Part shown: positions 9,181-17,030 of the stretch, in pieces
Layout: each line of letters starts with the position of its first letter
Numbering within the stretch: position 1 is the first letter of the stretch
Source: Candidatus Doudnabacteria bacterium RIFCSPHIGHO2_01_48_18
GTDB lineage: Bacteria > Patescibacteriota > Doudnabacteria > UBA920 > 2-01-FULL-46-14
DNA length: 39,732 bases
Direction: 5' to 3'
NCBI GenBank assembly: GCA_001777515.1
Contig: MFEF01000004.1
Location: 1 to 39,732, forward strand
The notes under the pieces: generated by a model
Database searches by the model: none
What the model saw: the letters and a program-made list of their open reading frames with translations, nothing else
Told to the model about the DNA's origin: nothing
Made by a program: the position numbers and the translations under genes

Positions 9181-9629
9181 TCCGAGACCAGGTGAAAATG
9201 CAAATACGTCACGTCTTGATAGCCTGGTCCGTTAGTGACCAGCTGATAGGTCGTAAGATTTTTATCCCTGATGATTCTTTGCGCAACCGCGATTGCGTCA
9301 AGCAGATAAACGCGTTCATCTTCGGAAACCTCGGCAATGTTTTTGATGTCTTTCTTCGGAACAATGACATAGTGATGCTTGGCTTTCGCGGCAGGATGAA
9401 CCATGGCAACGGTCTTGTCTGTCTCATAAATCTTATCAGGGATATAATCGGCTGCGTATTTGACGCCAATGGAAGCAAGGAGCCCCAGCGCTTCGTTGGT
9501 TTGAAGGCAGGCTGGTTCGCAGTTTTGAAAATCCAGCGGCTGCCGGCGCTGTGTTTCTGAAAATAAATACGCTCCCCCGCCGATCCCGATCAGGAGCAAC
9601 AGTAAGTAAAACAAAAAATTTCGAATCAT
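9177..9629 (-). CDS. Membrane-anchored HIT (histidine triad) family protein
   Basis: 150 residues: an N-terminal hydrophobic helix (4-23) followed by a HIT domain of the Hint branch (HYVIVPKKDIKNIAEVSEDE, then a C-terminal YQDVTYLHFHLVSE). HIT enzymes hydrolyse nucleoside phosphoramidates and related nucleotidyl bonds. Two features are odd. First, the triad HxHxH reads YxHxH: the first His is Tyr, while the central catalytic His and the last His remain. Second, the protein ends immediately after the triad and carries a membrane anchor, whereas Hint proteins are normally soluble. It begins directly after the secA stop (TAA then ATG) and overlaps maf, so it is translated as part of a secA-HIT-maf operon. 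Confidence 0.85.
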   Translation of the reverse strand: MIRNFLFYLLLLLIGIGGGAYLFSETQRRQPLDFQNCEPACLQTNEALGLLASIGVKYAADYIPDKIYETDKTVAMVHPAAKAKHHYVIVPKKDIKNIAEVSEDERVYLLDAIAVAQRIIRDKNLTTYQLVTNGPGYQDVTYLHFHLVSE

Positions 9630-12215
9630 TTATTTTTGCGAGATTAACTTTTGATGTTCATCAGTGTTAAGCATACCGCACTTTTTCCATTTTTTTCCAC
9701 TGCCGCAGGGGCAAGGATCATTGCGGCCAATTTCTTTTCCTTCTGGGGTCAGCGCCTTTGTCTGTACCGCAGAAGTTCTACTCGATTCTTCTCTCGGCTT
9801 TACTTCTACCCTGAAAATAGTATAAACGATAGTGCGGTCAATAGCCCGCAGCATCTGCTCAAAAAGGCGCAGGCCATCCTGTTTGTATTCAATGAGCGGG
9901 TCTTTTTGCGCGTAACCGCGCAGCCGCACTGACTGGCGCAGGTGATCCATAGTGTCCAGATGCTCCATCCAGAAATTGTCCATAGTTTGCAGCGTGATAA
10001 TTTTTTCGATCTCGCGCAGCAGTGGAGCGGTGAGATGTTCTTCTCTGTGCGAATAGAGTTTTCCAGTTGCCGTTGTCAAATCAGTTATCAACATCTCTGC
10101 GCCAGATTTCTTAACTTTCTCCTCAAACTCGGGACCGAGCGGAAAAATAGTATTCAAAGCCTTGATTCGAGTTTCAACGTCCTCCTCGGTGCTGACAATC
10201 GCCGTAATTTCCTGGTTGATCTTCTCCAAAATCTGTGCCCTGAGGTCGATCTCGCCCTTCAGAATTTTGCGGCGCCGGTTGTAGATGGTCTCGCGCTGCT
10301 TGTTGAGGACATCGTCAAAATCGAGGACGTGTTTTCGGGTATCAAAATTGAATCCCTCGATTTTTCGCTGAGCATTTTCGATGGATTTGCTGACGAGCGA
10401 ATTTTCGATTGGCTGATCATCTGGAACGCCAAGGCTGTCCATCATTTTCTTCACGCGCTCACCGCCAAAAATCCTCATCAGATCATCATCAAGCGAAATA
10501 AAGAACTGTGACGAACCTGGATCGCCCTGACGACCGGCGCGTCCGCGCAGTTGGTTATCAATGCGTCTGGCTTCATGGCGCTCTGTGCCAAGGATGTGCA
10601 AGCCCCCCGCTTCTCTGACCTGTTTTGCTTCTCCTGCGCCGGGCGGGTTACCGCCAAGTAAAATGTCTACGCCGCGGCCTGCAATGTTTGTGGCCAGTGT
10701 GACTGCCCCAAGGCGTCCGGCCTGCGCGATAATGTGCGCTTCGCGCTCATGGTTCTTGGCATTCAAGACCTCGTGTTTAACTCCGGCTTTTTTGAGGAGC
10801 TGCGAGAGGTGTTCATTCCTCTCGATAGAAATCGTGCCGACTAGCATCGGCTGACCGGTGTTGTTGCGCTCTTTGATTTCTCTGATGATCGCCGTGAATT
10901 TTCCTGCTTCACTTTTGTAGACGCTATCAGGAAGATCTTTCCTGATCATGTCTTTGTTAGTGGGGATCTCTACCACGTCGAGCTTGTAGATTTTGTGGAA
11001 CTCTTCCGCCTCGGTCTGGGCGGTTCCAGTCATGCCAGCAAGCTTTTTGTAAAGGCGGAAATAGTTCTGAAATGTTATAGTCGCGAGGGTTTTGGATTCC
11101 TGTTTAACCCGAACGTTTTCCTTGGCCTCAATGGCTTGATGTAAGCCCTCGGAGTAGCGCCGGCCGATCATCATGCGGCCGGTGAATTCATCGACGATGA
11201 TGATTTCGCCGCCGCGCGATACATAATCTCGGTCAAGCTTGAACAAGGTTTGCGCGCGCAAGGCTACATCGGCATGGTGGCGAAGCTTAATATCGCTGTA
11301 GATTTCCTGCCCGTATTTCTTCTCGAGTTTTTCATATCCTTTCTCGGTATAGGTAACCTGGCGGTGCTTTTCCTCAAGCACATAGTCATCAGGCGACAGA
11401 GTTTTCGCAAATCCTGCAAACTCGCGGTAAAGATCTGTGCTTTCCACGTCAGGCGCGGAAATGATAAGCGGAGTCCTGGCCTCATCAATAAGAATAGAAT
11501 CCACCTCGTCCACAATAGCGTAATGCAGCTCGCGCTGGACCATTTGTTTGAGCGACGGAGCCATGTTGTCCCTGAGATAATCAAAGCCAAATTCATTGTT
11601 CGTGCCGTAGAGAATATCAGCCGCGTAAGCTTGCTGCCGCGAGACAGGAATCATGTTCTCGACATCTACCTGCAGGATTTCTTCTTTTTCAGACTGAGCA
11701 GCGGCCGTTTTAGAATAGAGATACGAAGCCTCGTGACTGATCGCTGATACGCTCAAGCCCAGATAATCATAAACCTGTCCCATCCATGAAGCATCGCGCC
11801 GCGCCAGGTAATCGTTAACAGTTACCAGATGTACTCCTCTGCCGGCAAGAGCGTTGAGATAAATGGCTAAGGTCGCGGTCAAAGTTTTTCCTTCACCGGT
11901 GCGCATTTCCGTGACTTTGCCCTGATGCAGCATGATCGAGCCAATGAGCTGCACATCGTAGTGCCGCTGTTTGAGGGTTCGCTTGGCCGCTTCACGCACC
12001 GCGGCGAATGCTTCAGGAAGAATCTCGTCGAGAATTTTCTTTTGTTCGTCCCATTCTTTGCCTGCGAGCATATCCCGCCATTTTTTCGTTTGTTCTTTTA
12101 GCTGCTCGTGCGAAAAACTCTCGAATTTTGATTCGAGGCTGTTGATCTGATCTATTATTGTTTTTGCTGCTTTGACTGGGTTTTCAGTACCCAAAAGCTT
12201 GCCGAAAATGCCCAT
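9630..12215 (-). CDS. secA: Preprotein translocase ATPase SecA
   Basis: 861-residue motor ATPase that drives secretory proteins through SecYEG. Walker A MRTGEGKT lies at 104-111, followed by TVNDYLARRD, the DEAD-type VDEVDSILIDEARTPLIISA, and motif VI (HILGTERHEARRIDNQLRGRAGRQGDPGSSQFFISL). The preprotein-crosslinking and helical scaffold regions follow in usual order. The C-terminal SEC-C metal-binding tail is present (GRNDPCPCGSGKKWKKC) but the fourth ligand, normally Cys or His after the last Cys, is Gly. A 17-nt-spaced promoter lies just upstream, and HIT and maf genes follow without gaps. Confidence 0.98.
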   Translation of the reverse strand: MGIFGKLLGTENPVKAAKTIIDQINSLESKFESFSHEQLKEQTKKWRDMLAGKEWDEQKKILDEILPEAFAAVREAAKRTLKQRHYDVQLIGSIMLHQGKVTEMRTGEGKTLTATLAIYLNALAGRGVHLVTVNDYLARRDASWMGQVYDYLGLSVSAISHEASYLYSKTAAAQSEKEEILQVDVENMIPVSRQQAYAADILYGTNNEFGFDYLRDNMAPSLKQMVQRELHYAIVDEVDSILIDEARTPLIISAPDVESTDLYREFAGFAKTLSPDDYVLEEKHRQVTYTEKGYEKLEKKYGQEIYSDIKLRHHADVALRAQTLFKLDRDYVSRGGEIIIVDEFTGRMMIGRRYSEGLHQAIEAKENVRVKQESKTLATITFQNYFRLYKKLAGMTGTAQTEAEEFHKIYKLDVVEIPTNKDMIRKDLPDSVYKSEAGKFTAIIREIKERNNTGQPMLVGTISIERNEHLSQLLKKAGVKHEVLNAKNHEREAHIIAQAGRLGAVTLATNIAGRGVDILLGGNPPGAGEAKQVREAGGLHILGTERHEARRIDNQLRGRAGRQGDPGSSQFFISLDDDLMRIFGGERVKKMMDSLGVPDDQPIENSLVSKSIENAQRKIEGFNFDTRKHVLDFDDVLNKQRETIYNRRRKILKGEIDLRAQILEKINQEITAIVSTEEDVETRIKALNTIFPLGPEFEEKVKKSGAEMLITDLTTATGKLYSHREEHLTAPLLREIEKIITLQTMDNFWMEHLDTMDHLRQSVRLRGYAQKDPLIEYKQDGLRLFEQMLRAIDRTIVYTIFRVEVKPREESSRTSAVQTKALTPEGKEIGRNDPCPCGSGKKWKKCGMLNTDEHQKLISQK

Positions 12216-12228
12216 ATGTTATGGGTAG

Positions 12229-12257
12229 ATTGTACCTCAAATCGGGCATAAATTCAA
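12229..12257 (-). promoter_or_regulatory. secA promoter
   Basis: -35 TTGAAT (12252-12257), 17-nt spacer, -10 TACAAT (12229-12234); 13 nt to the secA ATG, so the leader is about 6 nt and has no ribosome-binding site. It is back to back with the plus-strand promoter at 12281. Confidence 0.7.
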
Positions 12258-12283
12258 CGACTCAAGCGGCGGTTGAGCCGTTG
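12255..12283. repeat. 11-bp inverted repeat between divergent promoters
   Basis: CAACGACTCAA (12255-12265) and TTGAGCCGTTG (12273-12283) pair with one G-T. The left arm overlaps the secA -35 box and the right arm overlaps the -35 box of the plus-strand gene, so a protein bound here would touch both promoters. Confidence 0.6.
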
Positions 12284-12309
12284 ACAATACTTGATTGTAA
12301 GTCTATTCT
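12281..12309 (+). promoter_or_regulatory. Promoter of the DUF218-like gene
   Basis: -35 TTGACA (12281-12286), 17-nt spacer, -10 TATTCT (12304-12309), followed by 27 nt containing a strong ribosome site GAGGAGG close to ATG 12337. This is one of the few leaders here with a classical Shine-Dalgarno. Confidence 0.75.
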
Positions 12310-12336
12310 GATTAGCTACAACCTTGAGGAGGGTTC

Positions 12337-12930
12337 ATGGAAAGAATCGCGATTGTTGATATTGCCTGCGGTTCGGTTTCTGACGGAGTGACTTGCCAAA
12401 CGAGCGACATGCGAGATCGCGAAGCAGTGCGCGCAGCTCGAGAAGCGCTGGAGTCAACCAAGATACCCCCGTTGATAATTGTCACGGGCAGCGTACCGCG
12501 CACACCCGGTGGAGTCACACTGGCTCAGCTGAAAAAGCGGAATGTTGAAAAGCTTCTAGCTGAGCAGGGTCTGCAAAAAATTCCTGTTTTTATTGCCGAG
12601 CAGGGATATGATTCATTTTCTGAAGCGCGTTCGATTACCAGTCTGCTGCGCCTATCTGATTTCACCGCTTTTACCTTAGTCAGTTCGCACTGGTACATGC
12701 CATACGGCGGTGAGATATGGCAGCGGCGGGCGGAGGAAAACAAACTTTGCATGACGGCCTGGAGCGTTGTAACTCCGACCGGAGCAAAGACGAGAAAAAT
12801 CTACCGGCGCAACAGCCGGATTCTCAAAGCCGCAATCGTACTGCGAATGGAACCGCTGTTAGAATTTTTTGTCGGTCTTCAGACCTCAAGACGAAAAACA
12901 AAGGGGTTCACATGGACCGGCTGCGACTAA
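12337..12930 (+). CDS. DUF218 (YdcF/SanA/ElyC-like) domain protein
   Basis: 197 residues without an obvious membrane helix. The order of blocks fits DUF218: IIVTGSVPRTPGG (phosphate-loop-like region), a helix with a conserved-type LAEQGL and IPVFIAEQGYDSFSEARSI (Ser/Glu-Ala motif), then FTLVSSHWYMPYGGEIWQR, corresponding to the family's V-T-S-x-H-x-x-R block. Family members act in envelope or cell-wall homeostasis or bind SAM (YdcF); no reaction can be assigned here. Promoter and Shine-Dalgarno are strong. The C-terminal tail (QTSRRKTKGFTWTGCD) is not family-like and runs almost to the terminator. Confidence 0.7.
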   Translation: MERIAIVDIACGSVSDGVTCQTSDMRDREAVRAAREALESTKIPPLIIVTGSVPRTPGGVTLAQLKKRNVEKLLAEQGLQKIPVFIAEQGYDSFSEARSITSLLRLSDFTAFTLVSSHWYMPYGGEIWQRRAEENKLCMTAWSVVTPTGAKTRKIYRRNSRILKAAIVLRMEPLLEFFVGLQTSRRKTKGFTWTGCD

Positions 12931-12983
12931 AAACAATTGCTTTGACCCGCTCGAGGTAAATCTTCGGCGGGTCAATTGTTTTT
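12929..12983. terminator. Bidirectional terminator between convergent genes, with an alternative hairpin
   Basis: Stem TTGACCCGC (12942-12950)/GCGGGTCAA (12967-12975) extended by AAAAACAATTG (12929-12939)/CAATTGTTTTT (12973-12983), so each strand ends in a T-rich run. It overlaps both genes' stop codons. A competing stem GAGGTAAA (12953-12960)/TTTACCTC (12981-12988) shares the region. Confidence 0.8.
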
Positions 12984-13365
12984 ACCTCTGGCTTTTGCGA
13001 AAGCCGGCGGCCCGGGCTTCGGCTTCGCTGTCAAAACACATCTCGGGAACAGTGCGGTTGTAAAATGACCCGCCGGGCATGTGGTAGATTTTTGAATTGG
13101 ACGAAATATTGCCTTTGATTTTGCCAGTGCAGTCCGCGCTATCAGTGCTTGCGCCCGCTACTTGACCATTTTCGTTTAATGATTGCGAAACCGCAGTGTT
13201 TAGAGTATCATTAATTTTAGTTAAATCGATTGCTGGTTCTTCGATCGTTATCTCAGGAGGTTTTGGATTGTTGTAAAATTGGCCGAGTCCAAAAAACAAG
13301 CCAGCAGTCAGAAGATATCCTATCACCAGAGCAATTTTTTGCTCGCTACCCCTAACCTTTGACAT
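12982..13365 (-). CDS. Small membrane-anchored protein with 'sunset'-like C-terminal motif
   Basis: 127 residues starting MSKVRGSEQK. One membrane helix (about 11-30, IALVIGYLLTAGLFFGLGQFY), an acidic linker, and a C-terminal block from the single Cys of CTGKIKGNISS through IYHMPGGSFYNRT and CFDSEAEARAAGFRKSQR. That block matches the small domain often found at the end of secreted nucleases and surface proteins (called sunset domain in some annotations; named from memory). It is probably displayed outside the membrane. The ATG at 13363-13365 was chosen because a longer frame to 13614 runs antisense through the methyltransferase gene. Its ATG overlaps that gene's ATG head to head in the sequence CATG. 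Confidence 0.7.
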   Translation of the reverse strand: MSKVRGSEQKIALVIGYLLTAGLFFGLGQFYNNPKPPEITIEEPAIDLTKINDTLNTAVSQSLNENGQVAGASTDSADCTGKIKGNISSNSKIYHMPGGSFYNRTVPEMCFDSEAEARAAGFRKSQR

Positions 13366-14653
13366 GAAATTCAAATACGCCTTCAACCTGGGACGGGTGT
13401 TCACGTTATCACTGGCAGAGTTGTTTGCGGTGTTTGAAAACATGCGTTTGAATTTTCGCCTCGTGGATCTGTACCGCGAGGTTTTGATTATCGAAACAGA
13501 AGAGCGCCTCGATGCGGTGAAGCTGCAAAAGCTGCTGGGGGGAACTATCAAGATCATGCAGGTCATAGATTCGCTCGGACGCAAGGCGCGGCTTACCCCG
13601 TCGTTGGTCTTCAAAGATTATTTTGACGCAAAACAGCTCAAAGAGCAATTTCTGGCGAATTATTCCGGCAAAATACAAATTGGCATCTCCTACTACCCGC
13701 TAGCAAATCCCAGTGAACTGCCGATCCGCGGCGACAACAAGCGCTTGGGTTTTGCTATCAAGCAGATTTTAACCGCGGCCGGCTATTCGGTTCGTCTGGT
13801 ACTGCCGCAGATGGGAGGGCTGGCTTTGCCGTCTGTCGTGGTCACAAACGAGCATCTGCTTGAAAAGGGCGCGGAAATGGCTTTTTTGGTTGGACAGGAA
13901 CGGGTCTACCTTGCAAAAACCTTGATAGTGCAAAATTTTGAAGACTACGGCCGCCGTGATTACCAGCGTCCAGCAAGAGACATGAATGTGGGTATGCTTC
14001 CCCCAAAAGTAGCACAGGTCATGATCAACCTTGCCCAGCTGCCGATGGGCACAACTAACCTCAAACACGCAGTGCTGGACCCGTTTGTGGGCGCCGGCAC
14101 GGTGATTCAGGAAGCGCTGATCATGGGATACAAAGGAATCGGCTCAGATATTTCCCCCAAATCAATAGAGAACGCGGAGAAAAACCTCGAATGGATTAAA
14201 AACCGCTACAAGCTCCCGCCAGGACGTTTTGAGCTCATGGTTACGGATGCCAAGCATTTGGCGGAGAATCTGCCCAAGCTCGAGATAGACGCGGTCGTTA
14301 CCGAAGCCACTCTGGGGCCAGCGTATTCAACCGTGCCAAAGCAGGATGTGATAGACAAGAATTTCAAAGAGCTTGGGGATATTTACACAGGCACTTTCAA
14401 ATCCCTCCGGCAGATTTTGCCAGCAGGGAAAAAAGTGGTCATAGCCATCCCTGCCTACCGGACTGCTGCCGGTTACCAGTATTTCCCAGGTGTTGACAAC
14501 CTCCTCAAATTGGGTTACGATGTCGTCACTCCTTTGCCGGAGATTGTGACGGAAAAATACGGATTTTTGCAGGTCACTCCCCGCCAAACCATAATCTACG
14601 ACCGCAAGGAGCAGTTTGTCTCAAGGGAAATCTTTATATTTAAAACAATTTAA
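13364..14653 (+). CDS. Trm11-like THUMP/Rossmann methyltransferase with altered catalytic motif
   Basis: 429 residues. The N-terminal part (MKFKYAFNLGRVFTLSLAELFAVFE) and the middle block YGRRDYQRPARDMNVGMLPPKVAQVMINLA are typical of Trm11/TrmG10-type tRNA guanine-N2 methyltransferases. SAM motif I is DPFVGAGT (239-246) with an acidic residue at SDIS (261-264). The catalytic motif expected as (N/D)PP(Y/F)G after a hydrophobic strand reads TEATLGPAY (313-321), so substrate or chemistry may differ. The start is supported by family N-termini. The gene is followed 6 nt later by rpmA, suggesting co-transcription and a translation-related role. tRNA as substrate is inferred. Confidence 0.8.
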   Translation: MKFKYAFNLGRVFTLSLAELFAVFENMRLNFRLVDLYREVLIIETEERLDAVKLQKLLGGTIKIMQVIDSLGRKARLTPSLVFKDYFDAKQLKEQFLANYSGKIQIGISYYPLANPSELPIRGDNKRLGFAIKQILTAAGYSVRLVLPQMGGLALPSVVVTNEHLLEKGAEMAFLVGQERVYLAKTLIVQNFEDYGRRDYQRPARDMNVGMLPPKVAQVMINLAQLPMGTTNLKHAVLDPFVGAGTVIQEALIMGYKGIGSDISPKSIENAEKNLEWIKNRYKLPPGRFELMVTDAKHLAENLPKLEIDAVVTEATLGPAYSTVPKQDVIDKNFKELGDIYTGTFKSLRQILPAGKKVVIAIPAYRTAAGYQYFPGVDNLLKLGYDVVTPLPEIVTEKYGFLQVTPRQTIIYDRKEQFVSREIFIFKTI

Positions 14654-14659
14654 GAAGAC

Positions 14660-14932
14660 ATGGCTCATAAAAAGGCCGGCGGAAGTACAAGCTTAGGACG
14701 CGATTCAATCTCAAAACGCTTGGGCGTGAAGATTTTTGGCGGCCAAAAAGTTAACGCCGGTAATGTTATCATCAGACAGCGCGGCACCAAATACGGCCCC
14801 GGAACAAATGTCAGAATTGGTTCAGATGACACTCTCTACGCAGTCAAAGGCGGTACTGTCCAGTTTAAATCAAAAAAGACCAAGCGCTTCGACCGCGGCC
14901 TGGTTACGAAAACAATCGTCAGCGTAGTCTGA
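14660..14932 (+). CDS. rpmA: 50S ribosomal protein L27 (bL27)
   Basis: 90 residues beginning [20 protein letters not shown], the typical L27 tail that reaches the peptidyl-transferase centre, followed by [21 protein letters not shown] and the [18 protein letters not shown] core. The N-terminus starts directly at the mature form; there is no cleavable extension as found in Firmicutes. AAGAAG just before the ATG may be the ribosome site. Normally rpmA follows rplU (L21); here it follows a Trm11-like gene instead, which is unusual. The stop lies in the loop of its own terminator. Confidence 0.98.
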   Translation: MAHKKAGGSTSLGRDSISKRLGVKIFGGQKVNAGNVIIRQRGTKYGPGTNVRIGSDDTLYAVKGGTVQFKSKKTKRFDRGLVTKTIVSVV

Positions 14933-14949
14933 AACTACGCTGATTTTTT
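14919..14949 (+). terminator. rpmA terminator folded over both convergent stop codons
   Basis: Perfect 10-bp stem TCAGCGTAGT (14919-14928)/ACTACGCTGA (14934-14943), 5-nt loop, then six T (14944-14949). The rpmA TGA (14930-14932) begins inside the loop and the pyrG stop (14935-14937) lies in the right arm. Confidence 0.92.
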
Positions 14950-16596
14950 AACAGCAGCTTTGATAAACCCATCAAACAGGGCCTGCGGTTTCCAGGGACG
15001 ACTGTTAAACTCCGGATGAAACTGTACCCCTAAAAACCAGGGGTGCAGTTTTGGGCGCAGTTCAGATATTTCAACGAGGTCTTTCTTCGGATAGATACCA
15101 GAGAATATCATACCGTGCTTCTCCAGATCGTTGCGGTACTTGTTGTTGACCTCATAGCGGTGGCGGTGCCGCTCCACTACGCTGCCGGTTTTATAGGCGT
15201 CAAAGGCTAATGTGCCTTTTATGATTTTGCATGGATAGTCCCCTAACCTCATAGTCGCGCCGAAATTTTTGTCAGCGAGATTTTTCTTTTGCTCCTCCAT
15301 CACGTCGATCACAGGGTATTTAGTATTACGGTCAACCTCCGTGGAATTGGCGCCGCCCATTTTTGCCACGTTTCTGGCGAACTCTACCACTGCCAATTGC
15401 ATACCATAGCAAAGACCGAAATACGGGATCTTTTTCTCACGGGCGAATTTTATGGCTGCAAGGATTCCTTCTACTCCCCTGCCCCCAAATCCGCCCGGCA
15501 CGAGAATCCCATCCATTTTCGCAAGCTTGCCGACACTGCTCGGATTTTTTTCGAAATCTTCGGAATTGATCCAGTGAAGCTTAGGGACCCGGTTATTGGC
15601 CCACGCTGAGTGCCGCAGAGATTCCACTACGGAAATGTACGAGTCGACAAGCGTGTAATCTCCAGTGTTGAAATATTTGCCTACCACGCCGATATTTAGC
15701 GGAAGCTTCGCATTCTTGATCTTGCGGACCAGGGCTTTCCAGTCCCGCAAATCCTGTTTTCTGGGACGCATGCCGAATTTTTCTAAAATTTTATCCCCAA
15801 ACCGATCCTTTTCCATAATCAGCGGCACTTCATAGATAGATTCAGCGTCGGGCGCAGAGATGACGTCTCCCGGAGCAACACTGCACAGAAGGGACAACTT
15901 TTGTTTGCGTTTTTCGTCCATAGGCAGCTCTGAGCGGCCAATGATAAAATCAGGCTGAATGCCAGCGGAATTCAAAGTCCGAACCGCATACTGCGTTGGT
16001 TTGGTTTTCATTTCTCCGACCATTTTCGGCACAGGCAAGTAGCTAACCAAAGCGAACTGGACACGGCCCGGATTCTGGAGTTTCAGCATACGTCCCGCTT
16101 CAAGGAATAAAACGTTTTGATATTCGCCTACAGTGCCGCCGATTTCTACTATCACAAAATCTGGATTGCCTTTTTTGGCAATGACATTGATACGTCTGAT
16201 AATCTCATTCGGAATATCAGGGACCACCTCGACGTCCTCGCCTTTGTATTCGAGATTACGTTCGCGCCTGATCACCTCCTGATATATCTGGCCGGTAGTG
16301 ACATAATTATCGCGGGTTGAAAGATTCCCGGTAAACCGTTCGTAGTTGCCGAGGTCCTGGTCTGCTTCTATGCCATCGCTGCCTACAAAGACTTCGCCGT
16401 GTTCGGTTGGACGCATGGTGCCAGCGTCAATGTTCACATACATATCACATTTGATCATGCCAACTCTGTAACCCTTGGACAGCAAAATACGGCCGATACT
16501 GGCCGTAGTTACTCCTTTGCCTACCGAGGACATCACTCCTCCGATAACAAAGATATATCGAGTTTGGCTATGGTTAGTCTGTGCTTGTTTGGCCAT
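14935..16596 (-). CDS. pyrG: CTP synthase
   Basis: 553 residues, normal. Makes CTP from UTP, ATP and glutamine. The N-terminal synthetase domain opens with YIFVIGGVMSSVGKGVTTASIG (P-loop) and continues with IKCDMYVNIDAGTMRPTEHGEVFV; the C-terminal glutamine amidotransferase domain shows GGFGGRG, the nucleophile elbow PYFGLCYGMQLAVVEFARN and a late HPEF. The signature usually reads KCDPYLNVDPGTM; here D-M-Y and D-A-G replace two prolines, a mild divergence. It is the last gene of a minus-strand series, its ATG sharing one base with the rplI stop, and it converges on rpmA. With dcd, dut, thyA and the tmk-like gene it completes pyrimidine supply. Confidence 0.98.
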   Translation of the reverse strand: MAKQAQTNHSQTRYIFVIGGVMSSVGKGVTTASIGRILLSKGYRVGMIKCDMYVNIDAGTMRPTEHGEVFVGSDGIEADQDLGNYERFTGNLSTRDNYVTTGQIYQEVIRRERNLEYKGEDVEVVPDIPNEIIRRINVIAKKGNPDFVIVEIGGTVGEYQNVLFLEAGRMLKLQNPGRVQFALVSYLPVPKMVGEMKTKPTQYAVRTLNSAGIQPDFIIGRSELPMDEKRKQKLSLLCSVAPGDVISAPDAESIYEVPLIMEKDRFGDKILEKFGMRPRKQDLRDWKALVRKIKNAKLPLNIGVVGKYFNTGDYTLVDSYISVVESLRHSAWANNRVPKLHWINSEDFEKNPSSVGKLAKMDGILVPGGFGGRGVEGILAAIKFAREKKIPYFGLCYGMQLAVVEFARNVAKMGGANSTEVDRNTKYPVIDVMEEQKKNLADKNFGATMRLGDYPCKIIKGTLAFDAYKTGSVVERHRHRYEVNNKYRNDLEKHGMIFSGIYPKKDLVEISELRPKLHPWFLGVQFHPEFNSRPWKPQALFDGFIKAAVKKSA

Positions 16597-17030
16597 TATT
16601 TTGACGCGGTTACAATCACCTTGGTTTTAGCTTTGCCCACCGAATGGATTTCAAGAGTGATCTCGTGCTCTCCGGCGTTTTTTATAGGAGAATATTCATC
16701 CAGACGCAGGTTTTTTAGCGTCGCGTCTCCCTGCTCGATTTTAGCGAGTATTTCTGATTTTTTCAAGCCCGCATAAAGATGCCCGTTTTTGCCAGCCGGC
16801 AGCTGGAACTCATAGATCCTTTTGGCGGCCGTTTCAAGAGCTTTTAGGCGTCTTTTTGCCTCTTCGCCTGATTTCCTGTCTTTGTCCTGAGCAGCCCGTA
16901 CCAGCTCTTCGGTGGCTGGTTTTCCTAGCCCCGCAGGCAGTAAAAAGTTGCGGGCATAGCCGTCCGAGACCTCTTTCACGTCTCCCTGGCGCCCAATTTT
17001 TTTGACGTCCTTTAGAAGAATGATGCGCAT
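16596..17030 (-). CDS. rplI: 50S ribosomal protein L9 (bL9)
   Basis: 144 residues. The N-terminal rRNA-binding domain is canonical (MRIILLKDVKKIGRQGDVKEVSDGYARNFLLP), followed by the long connecting helix rich in Arg/Lys/Glu (about 45-72) and a C-terminal domain (GKNGHLYAGLKKSEI...). L9 is absent from several CPR lineages, so its presence helps to place the organism. It sits between ftsX and pyrG, sharing single bases at both junctions (stop/start overlaps), rather than near rpsF/rpsR as in many bacteria. Confidence 0.97.
   Translation of the reverse strand: MRIILLKDVKKIGRQGDVKEVSDGYARNFLLPAGLGKPATEELVRAAQDKDRKSGEEAKRRLKALETAAKRIYEFQLPAGKNGHLYAGLKKSEILAKIEQGDATLKNLRLDEYSPIKNAGEHEITLEIHSVGKAKTKVIVTASK

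Noticed and set aside
13366-13614. Longer version of the small membrane protein (210 aa, start at 13614)
   Set aside because: The extra 83 residues run antisense through the well-supported Trm11-like gene and have no hydrophobic or domain pattern.
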